Assembly (NCBI RefSeq): GCF_009758015.1
Contig: NZ_WSEL01000009.1
Span: 496,001-560,000, forward strand
DNA length: 64,000 nt
Direction of reading: 5' to 3'
Source of the DNA: Ramlibacter pinisoli
Lineage (GTDB): Bacteria; Pseudomonadota; Gammaproteobacteria; Burkholderiales; Burkholderiaceae_C
Shown: piece after piece, positions 25,931 through 37,876 of the stretch
Position numbering within the stretch: the stretch's first letter is position 1
How the letters are laid out: each line of letters starts with the position of its first letter
Position numbers and translations under genes: made by a program
The notes under the pieces: model-generated
What the model was told of the DNA's origin: nothing
Seen by the model: only the letters and a program-made list of their open reading frames with translations
Database searches by the model: none

Positions 25931-27615
25931 GCTGCCTCCTGTCCGGTGGTCCGCCCGACGGCCCGCTGCAGGCCGGACACGATGGCCTTGAGCGACGCCG
26001 ACACGATGTTCGCATCCATCCCGACGCCGAACAACGTCTTGTGCCCGATGCGCAGCTCGAGGTAGGCGACGGCCTTGGCATCGGCCCCCGAGCCGATGGC
26101 GTGCTCGTGGTAGTCGAGCACCCGGACGACCTGGCCGGTGGCCGCGGCCAGGCCCTCGACGAAGGCGTCGATCGGCCCGTTGCCAGCTCCCTGCACCTGC
26201 AGCGAGCGCCCGGCGACCACCAGGTCGGCCGACAGCTTCACGAGCGTGCCGTCCGCGCCGGCCTGCTCCACCAGCTGATGGCGCGGCGCGGTGATCTCCG
26301 CCAGGCCGTACTCGCGTGTGAACAGCTCATGGATCTCGCGCGCACTCAGCTCCTTGCCGCTGGCGTCCATCACCGCCTGCACCACCTGGCTGAACTCGAT
26401 CTGCAGCCGCCGCGGCAGCTCCAGGCCGTATTCGCTCTCGAGCAGGTAGGAAATGCCGCCCTTGCCCGACTGGCTGTTGACCCGGATCACCGCCTCGTAG
26501 CTGCGCCCCAGGTCCTTGGGGTCGAGCGGCAGGTAGGGCATGTCCCAGAGATCGCTGTCCTTGCGGGCCGCAAATGCCTTCTTGATCGCGTCCTGGTGCG
26601 AGCCGGAGAACGACGTGTAGACCAGTTCGCCGACATAGGGATGGCGCGGGTGCACCGGCAGCTGGTTGCAGTGCTCGACGGTCCGGCGGATCTCGTCGAT
26701 GTCGGAGAAGTCGAGGCCCGGATGGACGCCCTGGCTGTAGAGGTTGAGCGCGACGTTCACGAGGTCGAGGTTGCCGGTGCGCTCGCCGTTGCCGAACAGG
26801 CAGCCCTCGAGACGGTCGGCCCCGGCCATCACCGCGAACTCGCCGGCGGCTGTGCCGGTGCCGCGATCGTTGTGCGGGTGCACCGACAGCACGAGGCTGT
26901 CGCGGCGCGCGAGGTTGCGGTGCATCCACTCGATCATGTCGGCGAAGATGTTCGGCGTGGAATGCTCCACCGTCGAGGGCAGGTTGACGATGCACTTGCG
27001 CTGCGGCGTCGGCTGCCAGACGTCCATGACGGCGTCGACCACGCGCTTGGCAAACGTGAGCTCGGTGCCGGAGAACATCTCGGGCGAGTACTGGAACACC
27101 CACTCCGTCCCCGGCTGCTGCGCGGCCAGTTCGTTGAACAGGCGCGCCTGCGAGGTGGCGAGGCCGACGATGCCGTCCTCGTCGAGGCCCAGCACCACCT
27201 TGCGCATCACCGGCGCGGTGGCGTTGTACAGGTGCACGATGACCCGGCGCGCGCCCTGGAGGGCTTCGAACGTGCGGCGGATGAGGGGTTCACGTGCCTG
27301 GGTCAGCACCTGGATCGTGACGTCGCGCGGGATCAGGTCCTCGTCGATCAGCTTGCGGACGAAGTCGAACTCGACCTGGGAGGCGGACGGGAAGCCGACC
27401 TCGATCTCCTTGAAGCCGATCTGCACCAGGGTCTGGAACATGCGCAGCTTGCGCGGGATGTCCATGGGCTCGATCAGGGCCTGGTTGCCGTCCCGCAGGT
27501 CGACGCTGCACCACACGGGAGGACGGGTCAGCACGGCATCCGGCCAGGTGCGGTCGGCCAGGCGCACCGGCGCGAAGGGGCGGTACTTGCTGGCGGGATT
27601 CTTCAACATGGACAT
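25915..27615 (-). CDS. leuA: 2-isopropylmalate synthase, class 2 (actinobacterial/yeast-like)
   Basis: A 566-residue isopropylmalate synthase of the longer form. Motifs: [43 protein letters not shown] and a C-terminal LeuA dimer domain ([17 protein letters not shown]). Start [16 protein letters not shown] matches the family. It is the first structural gene after the leucine leader/attenuator and overlaps the class 1 gene downstream. Having both forms adjacent suggests different feedback sensitivity or a side substrate for one of them. Confidence 0.95.
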   Translation of the reverse strand: MSMLKNPASKYRPFAPVRLADRTWPDAVLTRPPVWCSVDLRDGNQALIEPMDIPRKLRMFQTLVQIGFKEIEVGFPSASQVEFDFVRKLIDEDLIPRDVTIQVLTQAREPLIRRTFEALQGARRVIVHLYNATAPVMRKVVLGLDEDGIVGLATSQARLFNELAAQQPGTEWVFQYSPEMFSGTELTFAKRVVDAVMDVWQPTPQRKCIVNLPSTVEHSTPNIFADMIEWMHRNLARRDSLVLSVHPHNDRGTGTAAGEFAVMAGADRLEGCLFGNGERTGNLDLVNVALNLYSQGVHPGLDFSDIDEIRRTVEHCNQLPVHPRHPYVGELVYTSFSGSHQDAIKKAFAARKDSDLWDMPYLPLDPKDLGRSYEAVIRVNSQSGKGGISYLLESEYGLELPRRLQIEFSQVVQAVMDASGKELSAREIHELFTREYGLAEITAPRHQLVEQAGADGTLVKLSADLVVAGRSLQVQGAGNGPIDAFVEGLAAATGQVVRVLDYHEHAIGSGADAKAVAYLELRIGHKTLFGVGMDANIVSASLKAIVSGLQRAVGRTTGQEAAWQTN

Positions 27616-27652
27616 GGGATCGTCTTTCGTCTCGGTGGTGAACCAGCAGCCC

Positions 27653-27690
27653 CAAAGAAAAACGGCCCGCTGCTGGTGCAAACGGGCCGT
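27653..27690 (-). terminator. leuA attenuator hairpin
   Basis: On the minus strand the stem ACGGCCCG/CGGGCCGT with a 13-base loop is followed by TTTTTCTTT. It lies between the leader peptide stop and the first leuA start, the classic position for a transcription attenuator. Confidence 0.88.
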
Positions 27691-27715
27691 CGAGTGAGGT
27701 GTTCTTGCGCGCGCG

Positions 27716-27769
27716 CTACCGACTCCGCCCGTGGGGGATTAGCAGTAGGGCCAGCGCGATGCGGTTCAT
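27716..27769 (-). CDS. leuL: Leucine operon leader peptide
   Basis: A 17-residue frame [17 protein letters not shown] with four Leu codons in five positions, two of them the rare CTA. It stops 25 bases before the attenuator hairpin. Slow reading of the leucine codons when charged tRNA-Leu is low would prevent terminator formation, raising expression of both leuA genes. The peptide agrees with leu leaders known in Burkholderiales. Confidence 0.88.
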   Translation of the reverse strand: MNRIALALLLIPHGRSR

Positions 27770-27803
27770 GGGCGCGACTGTAGCACAGGGGCGGCGGGAA
27801 CCG

Positions 27804-28619
27804 CTAGCGGTGCAGCCCCCGCTCGTCCGGCTCGTCGGTGGAGGTGCTGATCACGCTGGTCTGGATGCCCTTGGCCTTGCGCCAGCCATAGAGCGCATAG
27901 CCCGAGACGCCGTACAGGCAGAACAGCACGAACAGCACCACCGGCGGGTCGATGTTGATGACGGCGATGCCCAGCGCGATGAGGACGATGACCGCGAACG
28001 GCACGCTCCGTTTCATCGACACGTCCTTGAAGCTGTAGAACGGAACGTTGGTCACCATGGTCAGGCCCGCGAACAGCGCGAAGGCGAACATGGTCCACGC
28101 CACCTCGTAGCCCTTGACCTGGTAGTCGTTCATCAGCCAGATGAAGCCGGTGACCAGGGCCGCGGCCGCCGGCGACGGCAGCCCCTGGAAGTAGCGCTTG
28201 TCGACCACGCCCGTGTTGACGTTGAACCTGGCCAGCCGCAGCGCAGCGCAGGCGCAATAGACGAAGGCCGCGATCCACCCCCAGCGCCCCAGCCCCTTGA
28301 GCGCCCACTCGTAGGCGATCAGGGCCGGCGCGGCGCCGAACGAGACCATGTCGGACAGCGAGTCCATCTGCTCGCCGAAGGCGCTCTGCGTGTTGGTCAT
28401 GCGGGCCACGCGCCCGTCCAGGCTGTCCAGCACCATCGCCACGAACACGCCGGCGGCAGCCATGTCGAAGCGCTGGTTCATGGCCATGACCACCGCATAG
28501 AAGCCGCCGAACAGTGCCGCCAGCGTGAACAGGTTGGGCAGGATGTAGATGCCCTTGCGGCGCTTGCGCACCACCACCCCGTCCTGCGGGGTCTGTTCCG
28601 ATTCCGTGCCGTCATGCAT
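27804..28619 (-). CDS. pssA: CDP-diacylglycerol--serine O-phosphatidyltransferase
   Basis: A 271-residue inner-membrane enzyme making phosphatidylserine, precursor of phosphatidylethanolamine. The CDP-alcohol phosphotransferase signature D-G-x2-A-R-x8-G-x3-D-x3-D is complete (LDGRVARM...GEQMDSLSD). About eight hydrophobic segments follow an N-terminal basic stretch (VVRKRRKGIYILPN). It lies between ilvC and the leu leader, the usual place in this order although unrelated to branched-chain synthesis. Confidence 0.94.
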   Translation of the reverse strand: MHDGTESEQTPQDGVVVRKRRKGIYILPNLFTLAALFGGFYAVVMAMNQRFDMAAAGVFVAMVLDSLDGRVARMTNTQSAFGEQMDSLSDMVSFGAAPALIAYEWALKGLGRWGWIAAFVYCACAALRLARFNVNTGVVDKRYFQGLPSPAAAALVTGFIWLMNDYQVKGYEVAWTMFAFALFAGLTMVTNVPFYSFKDVSMKRSVPFAVIVLIALGIAVINIDPPVVLFVLFCLYGVSGYALYGWRKAKGIQTSVISTSTDEPDERGLHR

Positions 28620-28659
28620 GGGGGCGAGTGTAAGGGCTGCCCTGCGGCACGAAAACGAC

Positions 28660-28683
28660 GAAAGCCGCCGGAAGGCGGCTTTC
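28660..28683. terminator. Terminator between ilvC and pssA
   Basis: A 10-bp perfect stem GAAAGCCGCC/GGCGGCTTTC with a GGAA tetraloop lies just after the ilvC stop region. It may end ilvBNC transcription, or attenuate it, before pssA. Confidence 0.7.
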
Positions 28684-28711
28684 GCTGGATCCCGGCCTTC
28701 GCCGGGATGAC
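28684..28711. repeat. Short dispersed palindromic repeat (REP-like)
   Basis: TGGATCCCGGCCTTCGCCGG and the following GATGAC form a small palindrome of the type scattered between genes in Comamonadaceae. A longer related copy lies at 30364. Confidence 0.55.
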
Positions 28712-28741
28712 TTCGCGTGCGAGCGCCGCTCGCGTGCGACG

Positions 28742-30287
<1,546 letters not shown>

Positions 30288-30363
30288 TCTCGATTCCTCT
30301 TTTCGGCGCCCTCCCCTGCCCACGGTAATGGGCAGGCTCGGCGACCAATAGATTCGTCTTGGG

Positions 30364-30441
30364 CCGTCATCCCCGCGCGGAAGGGGGATCCAGGGCGTCC
30401 AGGGCAGATGCGCTGGATTCCCGCCTGCGCGGGAATGACGG
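30364..30441. repeat. Intergenic inverted repeat (REP-like element)
   Basis: Two imperfectly complementary arms, one beginning CCGTCATCCCCGCGCGG and the other ending GCGCGGGAATGACGG, face each other across about 30 bases between ilvB and ilvN. This fits a small mobile palindromic repeat, with a half-copy at 28684. Confidence 0.7.
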
Positions 30442-30447
30442 GGCTGG

Positions 30448-32250
30448 TTAGAGGTCTTCGCTGCCCAGCAGCATCTCCGTGATGCCCTTGCCGGCCTTGA
30501 CCATGGGGAACACGTTTTCCGTCGGGTCGGTGCGGAAGTCCATGAACACGGTGCGGTCCTTGAGCTTGCGCGCTTCCCGCAGGGCCGGTTCGACGTCGCG
30601 GGCGTGCTCGATCAGCATGCCGACGTGGCCATAGGCCTCGGCCAGCTTCACGAAGTCGGGCAGAGCGTCCATGTAGCTGTGGCTGTAGCGGCCCTCGTAA
30701 TCGAGCTGCTGCCATTGCCGGACCATGCCGAGGTAGCGGTTGTTCAGCGACACCACCTTGATCGGGGTCTTGTACTGCAGGCAGGTCGACAGTTCCTGGA
30801 TGCACATCTGCACCGAGCCCTCGCCGGTGACGCAGTACACCTCGCTGTCCGGCCGGGCCAGCTTGATGCCCATCGCGTAGGGGATGCCCACGCCCATCGT
30901 GCCCAGGCCGCCGGAGTTGATCCAGCGGCGCGGCTCGGCGAACTTGAAGTACTGCGCGGCCCACATCTGGTGCTGGCCGACGTCGGACGTGATGTAGGTG
31001 TCGACGTCCTTCGTCAGGGCCGCCAGCGTCTCGATGACGTACTGCGGCTTGATGACGTCCTGGTTCTTGCGGTCATAGCGCAGGCAGTCGCGCTTGCGCC
31101 AGGCGTCGATCTGCTCCCACCAGGCGCCCAGCGCGTCCTTGTCGGGCCGCACCGGCGATTCCTTCAGCATGGCGATCAGCTCGGCCAGCACCTCGCGCAC
31201 GTCGCCGACGATCGGGATGTCGACCTTCACCCGCTTCGAGATGCTCGAGGGGTCGATGTCGACGTGGATGATCTTGCGCTCGTTTTGCGCGAAGTGCTTC
31301 GGGTTGCCGATGACCCGGTCGTCGAACCGCGCGCCCACCGCCAGCAGCACGTCGCAGTTCTGCATGGCGTTGTTCGCCTCGAGCGTGCCGTGCATTCCCA
31401 GCATGCCCAGGAACTTGGGGTCGTGGCCCGAGATGGAGCCCAGGCCCATCAGCGTGTTGGTGCAGGGGTAGCCGAGCAGGTCGGCCAGCTGCCGCAGCTC
31501 CTGGGTGGCGTTGCCCAGCACCACGCCGCCGCCGGTGTAGATGTAGGGCCGCTTGGCCGCCAGCAGCAGCTGCAGGGCCTTGCGGATCTGGCCGCCGTGA
31601 CCCTTGCGCACCGGGTTGTACGAGCGCATCTCCACCTTGTCCGGGTAGCCAGTCCAGGGGGTCTTGTTGAAGGAGACGTCCTTCGGGATGTCGACCACGA
31701 CCGGCCCGGGGCGGCCGCTGCGCGCGATGTGGAAGGCCTTCTTGAGCACGTCGGCCAGCTGCCGGACGTCCTTGACCAGGAAGTTGTGTTTCACGATGGG
31801 GCGCGTGATGCCGACCGTGTCGCACTCCTGGAAGGCGTCCAGGCCGATGGCGGCCACCGGCACCTGGCCGGTGATGATGACCATCGGGATGCTGTCCATA
31901 TACGCCGTGGCGATGCCGGTCACCGCGTTCGTCACGCCGGGGCCGGACGTCACCAGGGCCACGCCGACGTCACCCGTGGCGCGGGCGTAGCCGTCGGCGG
32001 CGTGCACGGCCGCCTGTTCGTGGCGCACCAGCACGTGCTGGATGGTGTCCTGCTTGTAGAACGCGTCGTAGATGTGCAGGACGGCGCCGCCGGGGTAGCC
32101 CCAGACGTACTTGACGCCCTCGGCCTGCAGCGACTTGACCAGGACTTCGGCGCCGCGCAGGTCCTGCGGGGTGGAGGCGGACGCCGGATGGGAGGGGGTG
32201 CCGGCCGTGGCGGCCGCCGCGGAGGTGAGCTCCGCCTTGCTGATTTCCAT
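30448..32250 (-). CDS. ilvB: Acetolactate synthase large (catalytic) subunit
   Basis: A 600-residue TPP enzyme joining two pyruvates, or pyruvate and 2-ketobutyrate. The catalytic Glu lies in HEQAAVHAADGYARATG, and the TPP/Mg motif is GEGSVQMCIQELSTCLQ...LNN. A 25-residue Ala/Ser/Thr-rich N-terminal extension precedes GAEVLVKSLQAEGV. ATG 32250 has an AAAGGTTG site. A far longer in-frame extension upstream is not credible. It is the first gene of ilvBNC on the minus strand. Confidence 0.97.
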   Translation of the reverse strand: MEISKAELTSAAAATAGTPSHPASASTPQDLRGAEVLVKSLQAEGVKYVWGYPGGAVLHIYDAFYKQDTIQHVLVRHEQAAVHAADGYARATGDVGVALVTSGPGVTNAVTGIATAYMDSIPMVIITGQVPVAAIGLDAFQECDTVGITRPIVKHNFLVKDVRQLADVLKKAFHIARSGRPGPVVVDIPKDVSFNKTPWTGYPDKVEMRSYNPVRKGHGGQIRKALQLLLAAKRPYIYTGGGVVLGNATQELRQLADLLGYPCTNTLMGLGSISGHDPKFLGMLGMHGTLEANNAMQNCDVLLAVGARFDDRVIGNPKHFAQNERKIIHVDIDPSSISKRVKVDIPIVGDVREVLAELIAMLKESPVRPDKDALGAWWEQIDAWRKRDCLRYDRKNQDVIKPQYVIETLAALTKDVDTYITSDVGQHQMWAAQYFKFAEPRRWINSGGLGTMGVGIPYAMGIKLARPDSEVYCVTGEGSVQMCIQELSTCLQYKTPIKVVSLNNRYLGMVRQWQQLDYEGRYSHSYMDALPDFVKLAEAYGHVGMLIEHARDVEPALREARKLKDRTVFMDFRTDPTENVFPMVKAGKGITEMLLGSEDL

Positions 32251-32523
32251 GTTCAACCTTTCGGGTTTGGAGGACCAAGAACCTTGGGGTGCCCCTTCGC
32301 CAGCCCTTGTGGGGCCGCGTCGGGACTTAGAACCTCGGGCCATGGGTGCGCCAATCGCGACACCGGATCCGGGCTCGTTTGCCTTTTGACTTGCAGCGCG
32401 CATTATGGCACCGGCCCGCCCGCGCCAACCCGACAGCAAACCGCCGGATGCCATAATCCCCGCCCGAAACGCGTGCATTCCAGACCGCGTCGAGACAAAC
32501 AGCCGCCCAAGGCGGCACCTTCC
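32251..32523. promoter_or_regulatory. Divergent promoter region of ilvB and the sigma factor
   Basis: A 273-base gap between ilvB and the sigma factor. Around 32395-32460 it holds AT-richer spots (CCTTTTGACTTG, GCATTATGG, GCCATAATCCCC) suitable for -10/-35 elements in both directions. I looked for a branched-chain leader peptide or U-tailed hairpin before ilvB and saw none. Confidence 0.45.
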
Positions 32524-33090
32524 TTGGCCACCGAAAGAGAACTGTCCGACTTCCTGCGGAGCGTCGAGAAGCGGGCCTTCAAGCGCTCGGTCTACCACGT
32601 GCGCGACGAAGAGGCCGCCCTGGACATCGTCCAGGACAGCATGATGAAGCTGGCCGAGCACTACGGTGACAAGCCGGTGGCGGAGCTGCCGATGCTCTTC
32701 CAGCGCATCCTGTCGAACTGCACCCTCGACTGGTTCCGGCGCCAGAAGACCCGCAACGCGCTGTTCTCCAACATGAGCGATTTCGAATCGGCGTCGGATG
32801 ACGGAGATTTCGACCTGCTGGAAACTTATGCGGTCAACGACGACTCTCAGCAGTCGGAGAGCGCCGAGGACGCCACCCGCCGGGCTCAGATCTTGCGAGA
32901 GATCGAGACGGAGATCCAGGCCCTGCCCACGCGTCAACGCGAAGCATTCCTGATGCGTTACTGGGAGGACATGGACGTGGCCGAGACGGCGACGGCCATG
33001 GGCTGTTCCGAGGGCAGTGTCAAGACGCACTGCTCGCGGGCAGTCCAGGCCCTCAGCAAGGCACTGAAGGCAAAGGGATTACAACTATGA
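32524..33090 (+). CDS. ECF-like RNA polymerase sigma factor
   Basis: A 188-residue sigma-70 family protein. Region 2 spans about 20-75 (EEAALDIVQDSMMKLAEHY, LFQRILSNCTLDWFRRQK) and region 4 about 125-180 (ALPTRQREAFLMRYWEDMDVAETATAMG, SEGSVKTHCSRAVQAL). There is no region 1 or 3, and the linker is acidic. A TTG start is chosen because AAGGCGG lies 8 bases upstream and LATERELSDF fits homologues. An in-frame GTG at 32473 is the alternative. The stop overlaps the DUF3619 start, so the next protein may be its regulator. Confidence 0.88.
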   Translation: MATERELSDFLRSVEKRAFKRSVYHVRDEEAALDIVQDSMMKLAEHYGDKPVAELPMLFQRILSNCTLDWFRRQKTRNALFSNMSDFESASDDGDFDLLETYAVNDDSQQSESAEDATRRAQILREIETEIQALPTRQREAFLMRYWEDMDVAETATAMGCSEGSVKTHCSRAVQALSKALKAKGLQL

Positions 33091-33521
33091 CGAACACCGC
33101 CCCCACGCTGGCACTCACCCGCCAGGACCAGTTCGGCCGCCGCGTGGCGGCCCGGCTGGACGAGGGCGCCTCGCAGTTGCCCCACGACCTGGGCGAGCGG
33201 CTGCGCGCCGCCCGCATGCAGGCCGTCGCCCGCCGCAAGGTCTCCAGCCTCCAGCCGGTGCGCACCGGCGTCGTGGCCGTGTCGGCCGGTGGCCAGGCCA
33301 CCCTGGGCGGCGGCGACGACAACCTCAGCCTCTGGCAGCGCATCGCTTCCGCCTTGCCGCTCATCGTCCTGCTCGCCGGCCTGGTGACCATCCACGTCGT
33401 CCAGAACGAGCGCCGGGCACGGGAGCTGGCCGACGTCGACGCCGCCCTCCTCATCGACGACCTGCCCCCGTCCGCCTACGCGGACCCCGGTTTCGTCCAA
33501 TTCCTGAAGGCCGGCGACTGA
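33087..33521 (+). CDS. DUF3619 membrane protein, possible anti-sigma partner
   Basis: A 144-residue protein of the DUF3619 family. The N-terminal 85 residues are soluble (QDQFGRRVAARLDEGASQLPHDLGERLRAAR), followed by one membrane helix (IASALPLIVLLAGLVTIHVV) and a short outer tail (DVDAALLIDDLPPSAYADPGF). The ATG overlaps the sigma factor stop. A single-span protein co-translated with an ECF-like sigma factor is the usual layout of an anti-sigma factor, but no known anti-sigma motif is visible. Confidence 0.8.
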   Translation: MTNTAPTLALTRQDQFGRRVAARLDEGASQLPHDLGERLRAARMQAVARRKVSSLQPVRTGVVAVSAGGQATLGGGDDNLSLWQRIASALPLIVLLAGLVTIHVVQNERRARELADVDAALLIDDLPPSAYADPGFVQFLKAGD

Positions 33522-33535
33522 AGGCGGGCTCGCGC

Positions 33536-34243
33536 ATGCAGGGCCACCCCGCTTCCCCTCTCCCGGCTGTCGACCGCCGGCTCCCGCTGCTCGCCCTGAC
33601 TGCCAGCCTGGTGCTGGGAGCCGCCGTGGCCTGGCACGGCCCGGCCGCCGCCCAGCAACCGCAGCCATCGGCCGGCCCGCAAGCCCTGGCGCCTGCCGCA
33701 CCGCGGCCGCAAGCTGGCCGTCCGGTGTCGCGCGCCGTCGACACCAAGCCTGCCTGGACCGAGCTCACGGCCGACCAGCAGCAGGCGCTCAAGCCGCTGG
33801 CCGCCCAGTGGCCCACGCTCAGCGAGCCGCAGAAGCGCAAGTGGATCGCCATGTCCGGCAACTACCGGGCGCTCCCCCCGGCCGAGCAGGACAAGCTCCA
33901 CAGCCGCATGACCGAGTGGGTCGCCCTCAGCCCGCAGCAGCGCACCCAGGCCCGCCTGAACTTCGGCGAGGCCAAGGGCCTGTCGCCCGATGACAAGAAG
34001 GCCAAGTGGGAGGCCTACCAGGCGCTGTCGCCCGAGGAAAAGCACAAGCTTGCCGCCGGCGCCGGCGGCAAGACCCCTCCCACCGCCGCGGCCGTGCGCC
34101 CCGTGCCAGCCCAGAAGCTCGCCAACGTGCCGCGCGGCAGCGCCGACGCCAAGGCGCCGCGCATCGTCGCCGGCCCGCTCGCGGAAGCCCATCCGCCGCA
34201 CCAGCCGGCGCCGCATGGCGTGCCAGGCCCCCAGGCCAACTGA
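33536..34243 (+). CDS. DUF3106 secreted protein
   Basis: A 235-residue protein with a signal sequence (LPLLALTASLVLGAAVAWHGPAAAQ), a Pro/Ala/Gln linker, and the DUF3106 core of repeated W-x5-L-P/S-x2-Q units (LKPLAAQWPTLSEPQKRKW, NYRALPPAEQDKL, WVALSPQQRTQARLNF, YQALSPEEKHKL). The repeats resemble a helical periplasmic folding or metal-response module. The C-terminal 60 residues are Pro/Ala-rich and probably disordered. It follows the sigma/DUF3619 pair by 14 bases. Confidence 0.82.
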   Translation: MQGHPASPLPAVDRRLPLLALTASLVLGAAVAWHGPAAAQQPQPSAGPQALAPAAPRPQAGRPVSRAVDTKPAWTELTADQQQALKPLAAQWPTLSEPQKRKWIAMSGNYRALPPAEQDKLHSRMTEWVALSPQQRTQARLNFGEAKGLSPDDKKAKWEAYQALSPEEKHKLAAGAGGKTPPTAAAVRPVPAQKLANVPRGSADAKAPRIVAGPLAEAHPPHQPAPHGVPGPQAN

Positions 34244-34256
34244 TTTCCCTGCCCGG

Positions 34257-34805
34257 ATGACCGAATCGCCGAAGCACCCCGGCAGCGCGGCAGCGCCCGC
34301 CCCCATCGCCCCCGACCTCACCGCGCCGCCGCTGCCCCGCCGCATGGCGGCCTGGCTGTATGAAGGCATGCTGCTGTTCGCCGTGGTCTTCGTCGCCGGC
34401 TGGCTGTTCAGCACCCTGGCGCAGGTGCGCAGCGGCATGGACTCCCGCCGCCCCCTCCTGCAGGCGTTCCTGTTCGTGGTGTTCGGCATCTACTTCGCGG
34501 CGTTCTGGAGTCGCGGCCAGACCCTGGCCATGAAGACCTGGCACATCCGGGTGGTCGACACCGCCGGCCGGCCGCTGTCGCAAGGCCGTGCGGTGCTGCG
34601 CTACATCTGCTGCTGGCTCTGGTTCCTGCCGCCGCTGGCCGCGCTGGCGCCGCTCAACCTGCCCGGCGCCCAGGACGCGGTCATCGTGGCCGGTTGGGTC
34701 GCCGTCTGGGCCATCCTGAGCCGCTTCCACCCCCAGCGCCAGTTCTGGCACGACGCGCTAGCCGGCACGCGCCTCGTGGCGGCTCCGCCGCTGCCCAAGC
34801 GCTGA
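34257..34805 (+). CDS. RDD family membrane protein
   Basis: A 182-residue inner-membrane protein with the RDD pattern: the first segment begins PRRMAAWLYEGMLLFAVVF, then GQTLAMKTWHIRVVDTAGRPLSQGRAVLR and a C-terminal FWHDALAGTRLV. There are about four hydrophobic segments. It starts 13 bases after DUF3106, likely in the same operon as the sigma factor. Function is unknown; some RDD proteins are cation antiporters. Confidence 0.85.
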   Translation: MTESPKHPGSAAAPAPIAPDLTAPPLPRRMAAWLYEGMLLFAVVFVAGWLFSTLAQVRSGMDSRRPLLQAFLFVVFGIYFAAFWSRGQTLAMKTWHIRVVDTAGRPLSQGRAVLRYICCWLWFLPPLAALAPLNLPGAQDAVIVAGWVAVWAILSRFHPQRQFWHDALAGTRLVAAPPLPKR

Positions 34806-34834
34806 CCTCCACCCGAGTCGTGGAAAATCGGGGA

Positions 34835-35239
34835 ATGTCCAGCCGCCCCGATGCCCTGCCACCCGCCAATCCGCAGAAGCTGCGAACCGGCCTGAGCCGC
34901 GTCTGGCACGCGGCCGGCTATTCGCTGGAGGGGCTGCGCGCCGGCTGGGGCGAGACCGCCTTCCGCCAGGAATCCATGGCAGCGCTGGTCCTGCTGCCGC
35001 TGGCGTTCTGGATCGGCCGCGGATGGGTCCAGGTCGCGCTGCTGGCTGGCTCGGTCCTGCTGGTGATGATCGTCGAGCTGCTCAACACGGGCCTGGAGGC
35101 GGTCGTCGACCGCATCGGGCCGGAGTGGCACGACCTGTCCAAGCGGGCGAAGGACATGGGCAGTGCCGCCGTCCTGCTGGCCCTGCTGCTGGCGCTGGGC
35201 ATCTGGACCGCCGCCATCGTCGAAAGGTTCGCCGGATGA
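34835..35239 (+). CDS. dgkA: Diacylglycerol kinase (prokaryotic DgkA type)
   Basis: A 134-residue inner-membrane kinase recycling diacylglycerol to phosphatidic acid. Signatures: GLRAGWGETAFRQESMAAL, the catalytic VELLNTGLEAVVDRIG (Glu and Asn conserved), and the KRAKDMGSAAVLLALLLA helix. Three membrane helices. Start MSSRPDALPP follows GGGGA. The stop overlaps the LOG-family start. Confidence 0.94.
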   Translation: MSSRPDALPPANPQKLRTGLSRVWHAAGYSLEGLRAGWGETAFRQESMAALVLLPLAFWIGRGWVQVALLAGSVLLVMIVELLNTGLEAVVDRIGPEWHDLSKRAKDMGSAAVLLALLLALGIWTAAIVERFAG

Positions 35240-35826
35240 GCGCCCCGCCCTTTTCCGTCTGCGTCTACTGCGGCTCGCGCAACGGCGTCGACGAGCCCTA
35301 CGTGCGGGCCGCCCGCGAGGTCGGCCGCTGGATCGGCGAGCGCGGCGGCCAGCTGGTGTACGGAGGCGGCACCAACGGCCTGATGGGCACGGTGGCGCAG
35401 GCCACGATGGCGACCGGCGGCAGCGTCGTGGGCATCATCCCGCAGGCGCTGGTCGACAAGGAGTGGGCCAAGCGCGACGTGACCGAGCTGCACATCGTCG
35501 AGACCATGCACGACCGCAAGCGGATGATGGCCGAGCGGGCGGGCTCGTTCCTGGCGCTGGCCGGCGGCATCGGCACGCTGGAAGAGCTCTTCGAGGTGTG
35601 GACGTGGCGCCAGCTGGGCTACCACGACAAGCCGGTCGGCATCCTGGACACCGCGGGCTACTACCAGCCCCTGCTGGCCTTCCTCGGCGAAAGCGTGAAC
35701 AAGGGCTTCATGAACGACTGGCAGATGGACCTGGTGCGGGTGGGCAGCGAAGCGCCCGCACTGCTCGAGGCCATCGTCGATGCCTCCCTGGGCGCCGGCG
35801 CGCCGTCGGACTTCAGCCAGATCTGA
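35236..35826 (+). CDS. LOG-family nucleotide phosphoribohydrolase (TIGR00730)
   Basis: A 196-residue Rossmann-fold protein of the lysine-decarboxylase-like/LOG family, hydrolysing nucleoside 5'-monophosphates (cytokinin-type or others) to base and ribose phosphate. The signature GGxGTxxE is present as AGGIGTLEELFEVW. Also seen: VYCGSRNG, LVYGGGTNGLMG and MHDRKRMMAERAG. It overlaps dgkA and ends close to the convergent P-II gene. Confidence 0.9.
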   Translation: MSAPPFSVCVYCGSRNGVDEPYVRAAREVGRWIGERGGQLVYGGGTNGLMGTVAQATMATGGSVVGIIPQALVDKEWAKRDVTELHIVETMHDRKRMMAERAGSFLALAGGIGTLEELFEVWTWRQLGYHDKPVGILDTAGYYQPLLAFLGESVNKGFMNDWQMDLVRVGSEAPALLEAIVDASLGAGAPSDFSQI

Positions 35827-35850
35827 GGCCGCGCTGCGGCGGCCGTCGGC

Positions 35851-37868
<2,018 letters not shown>

Positions 37869-37876
37869 TGTCAGCA

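Noticed and set aside
32251..32420. Branched-chain attenuator before ilvB like the one before leuA
   Set aside because: No leader frame rich in Ile, Val or Leu and no U-tailed hairpin is visible.
32251..33030. N-terminal extension of ilvB reaching across the sigma factor
   Set aside because: Family similarity starts at MEISKAELT/GAEVLVKSL and a good ribosome site precedes ATG 32250; the extension is antisense to a real gene.
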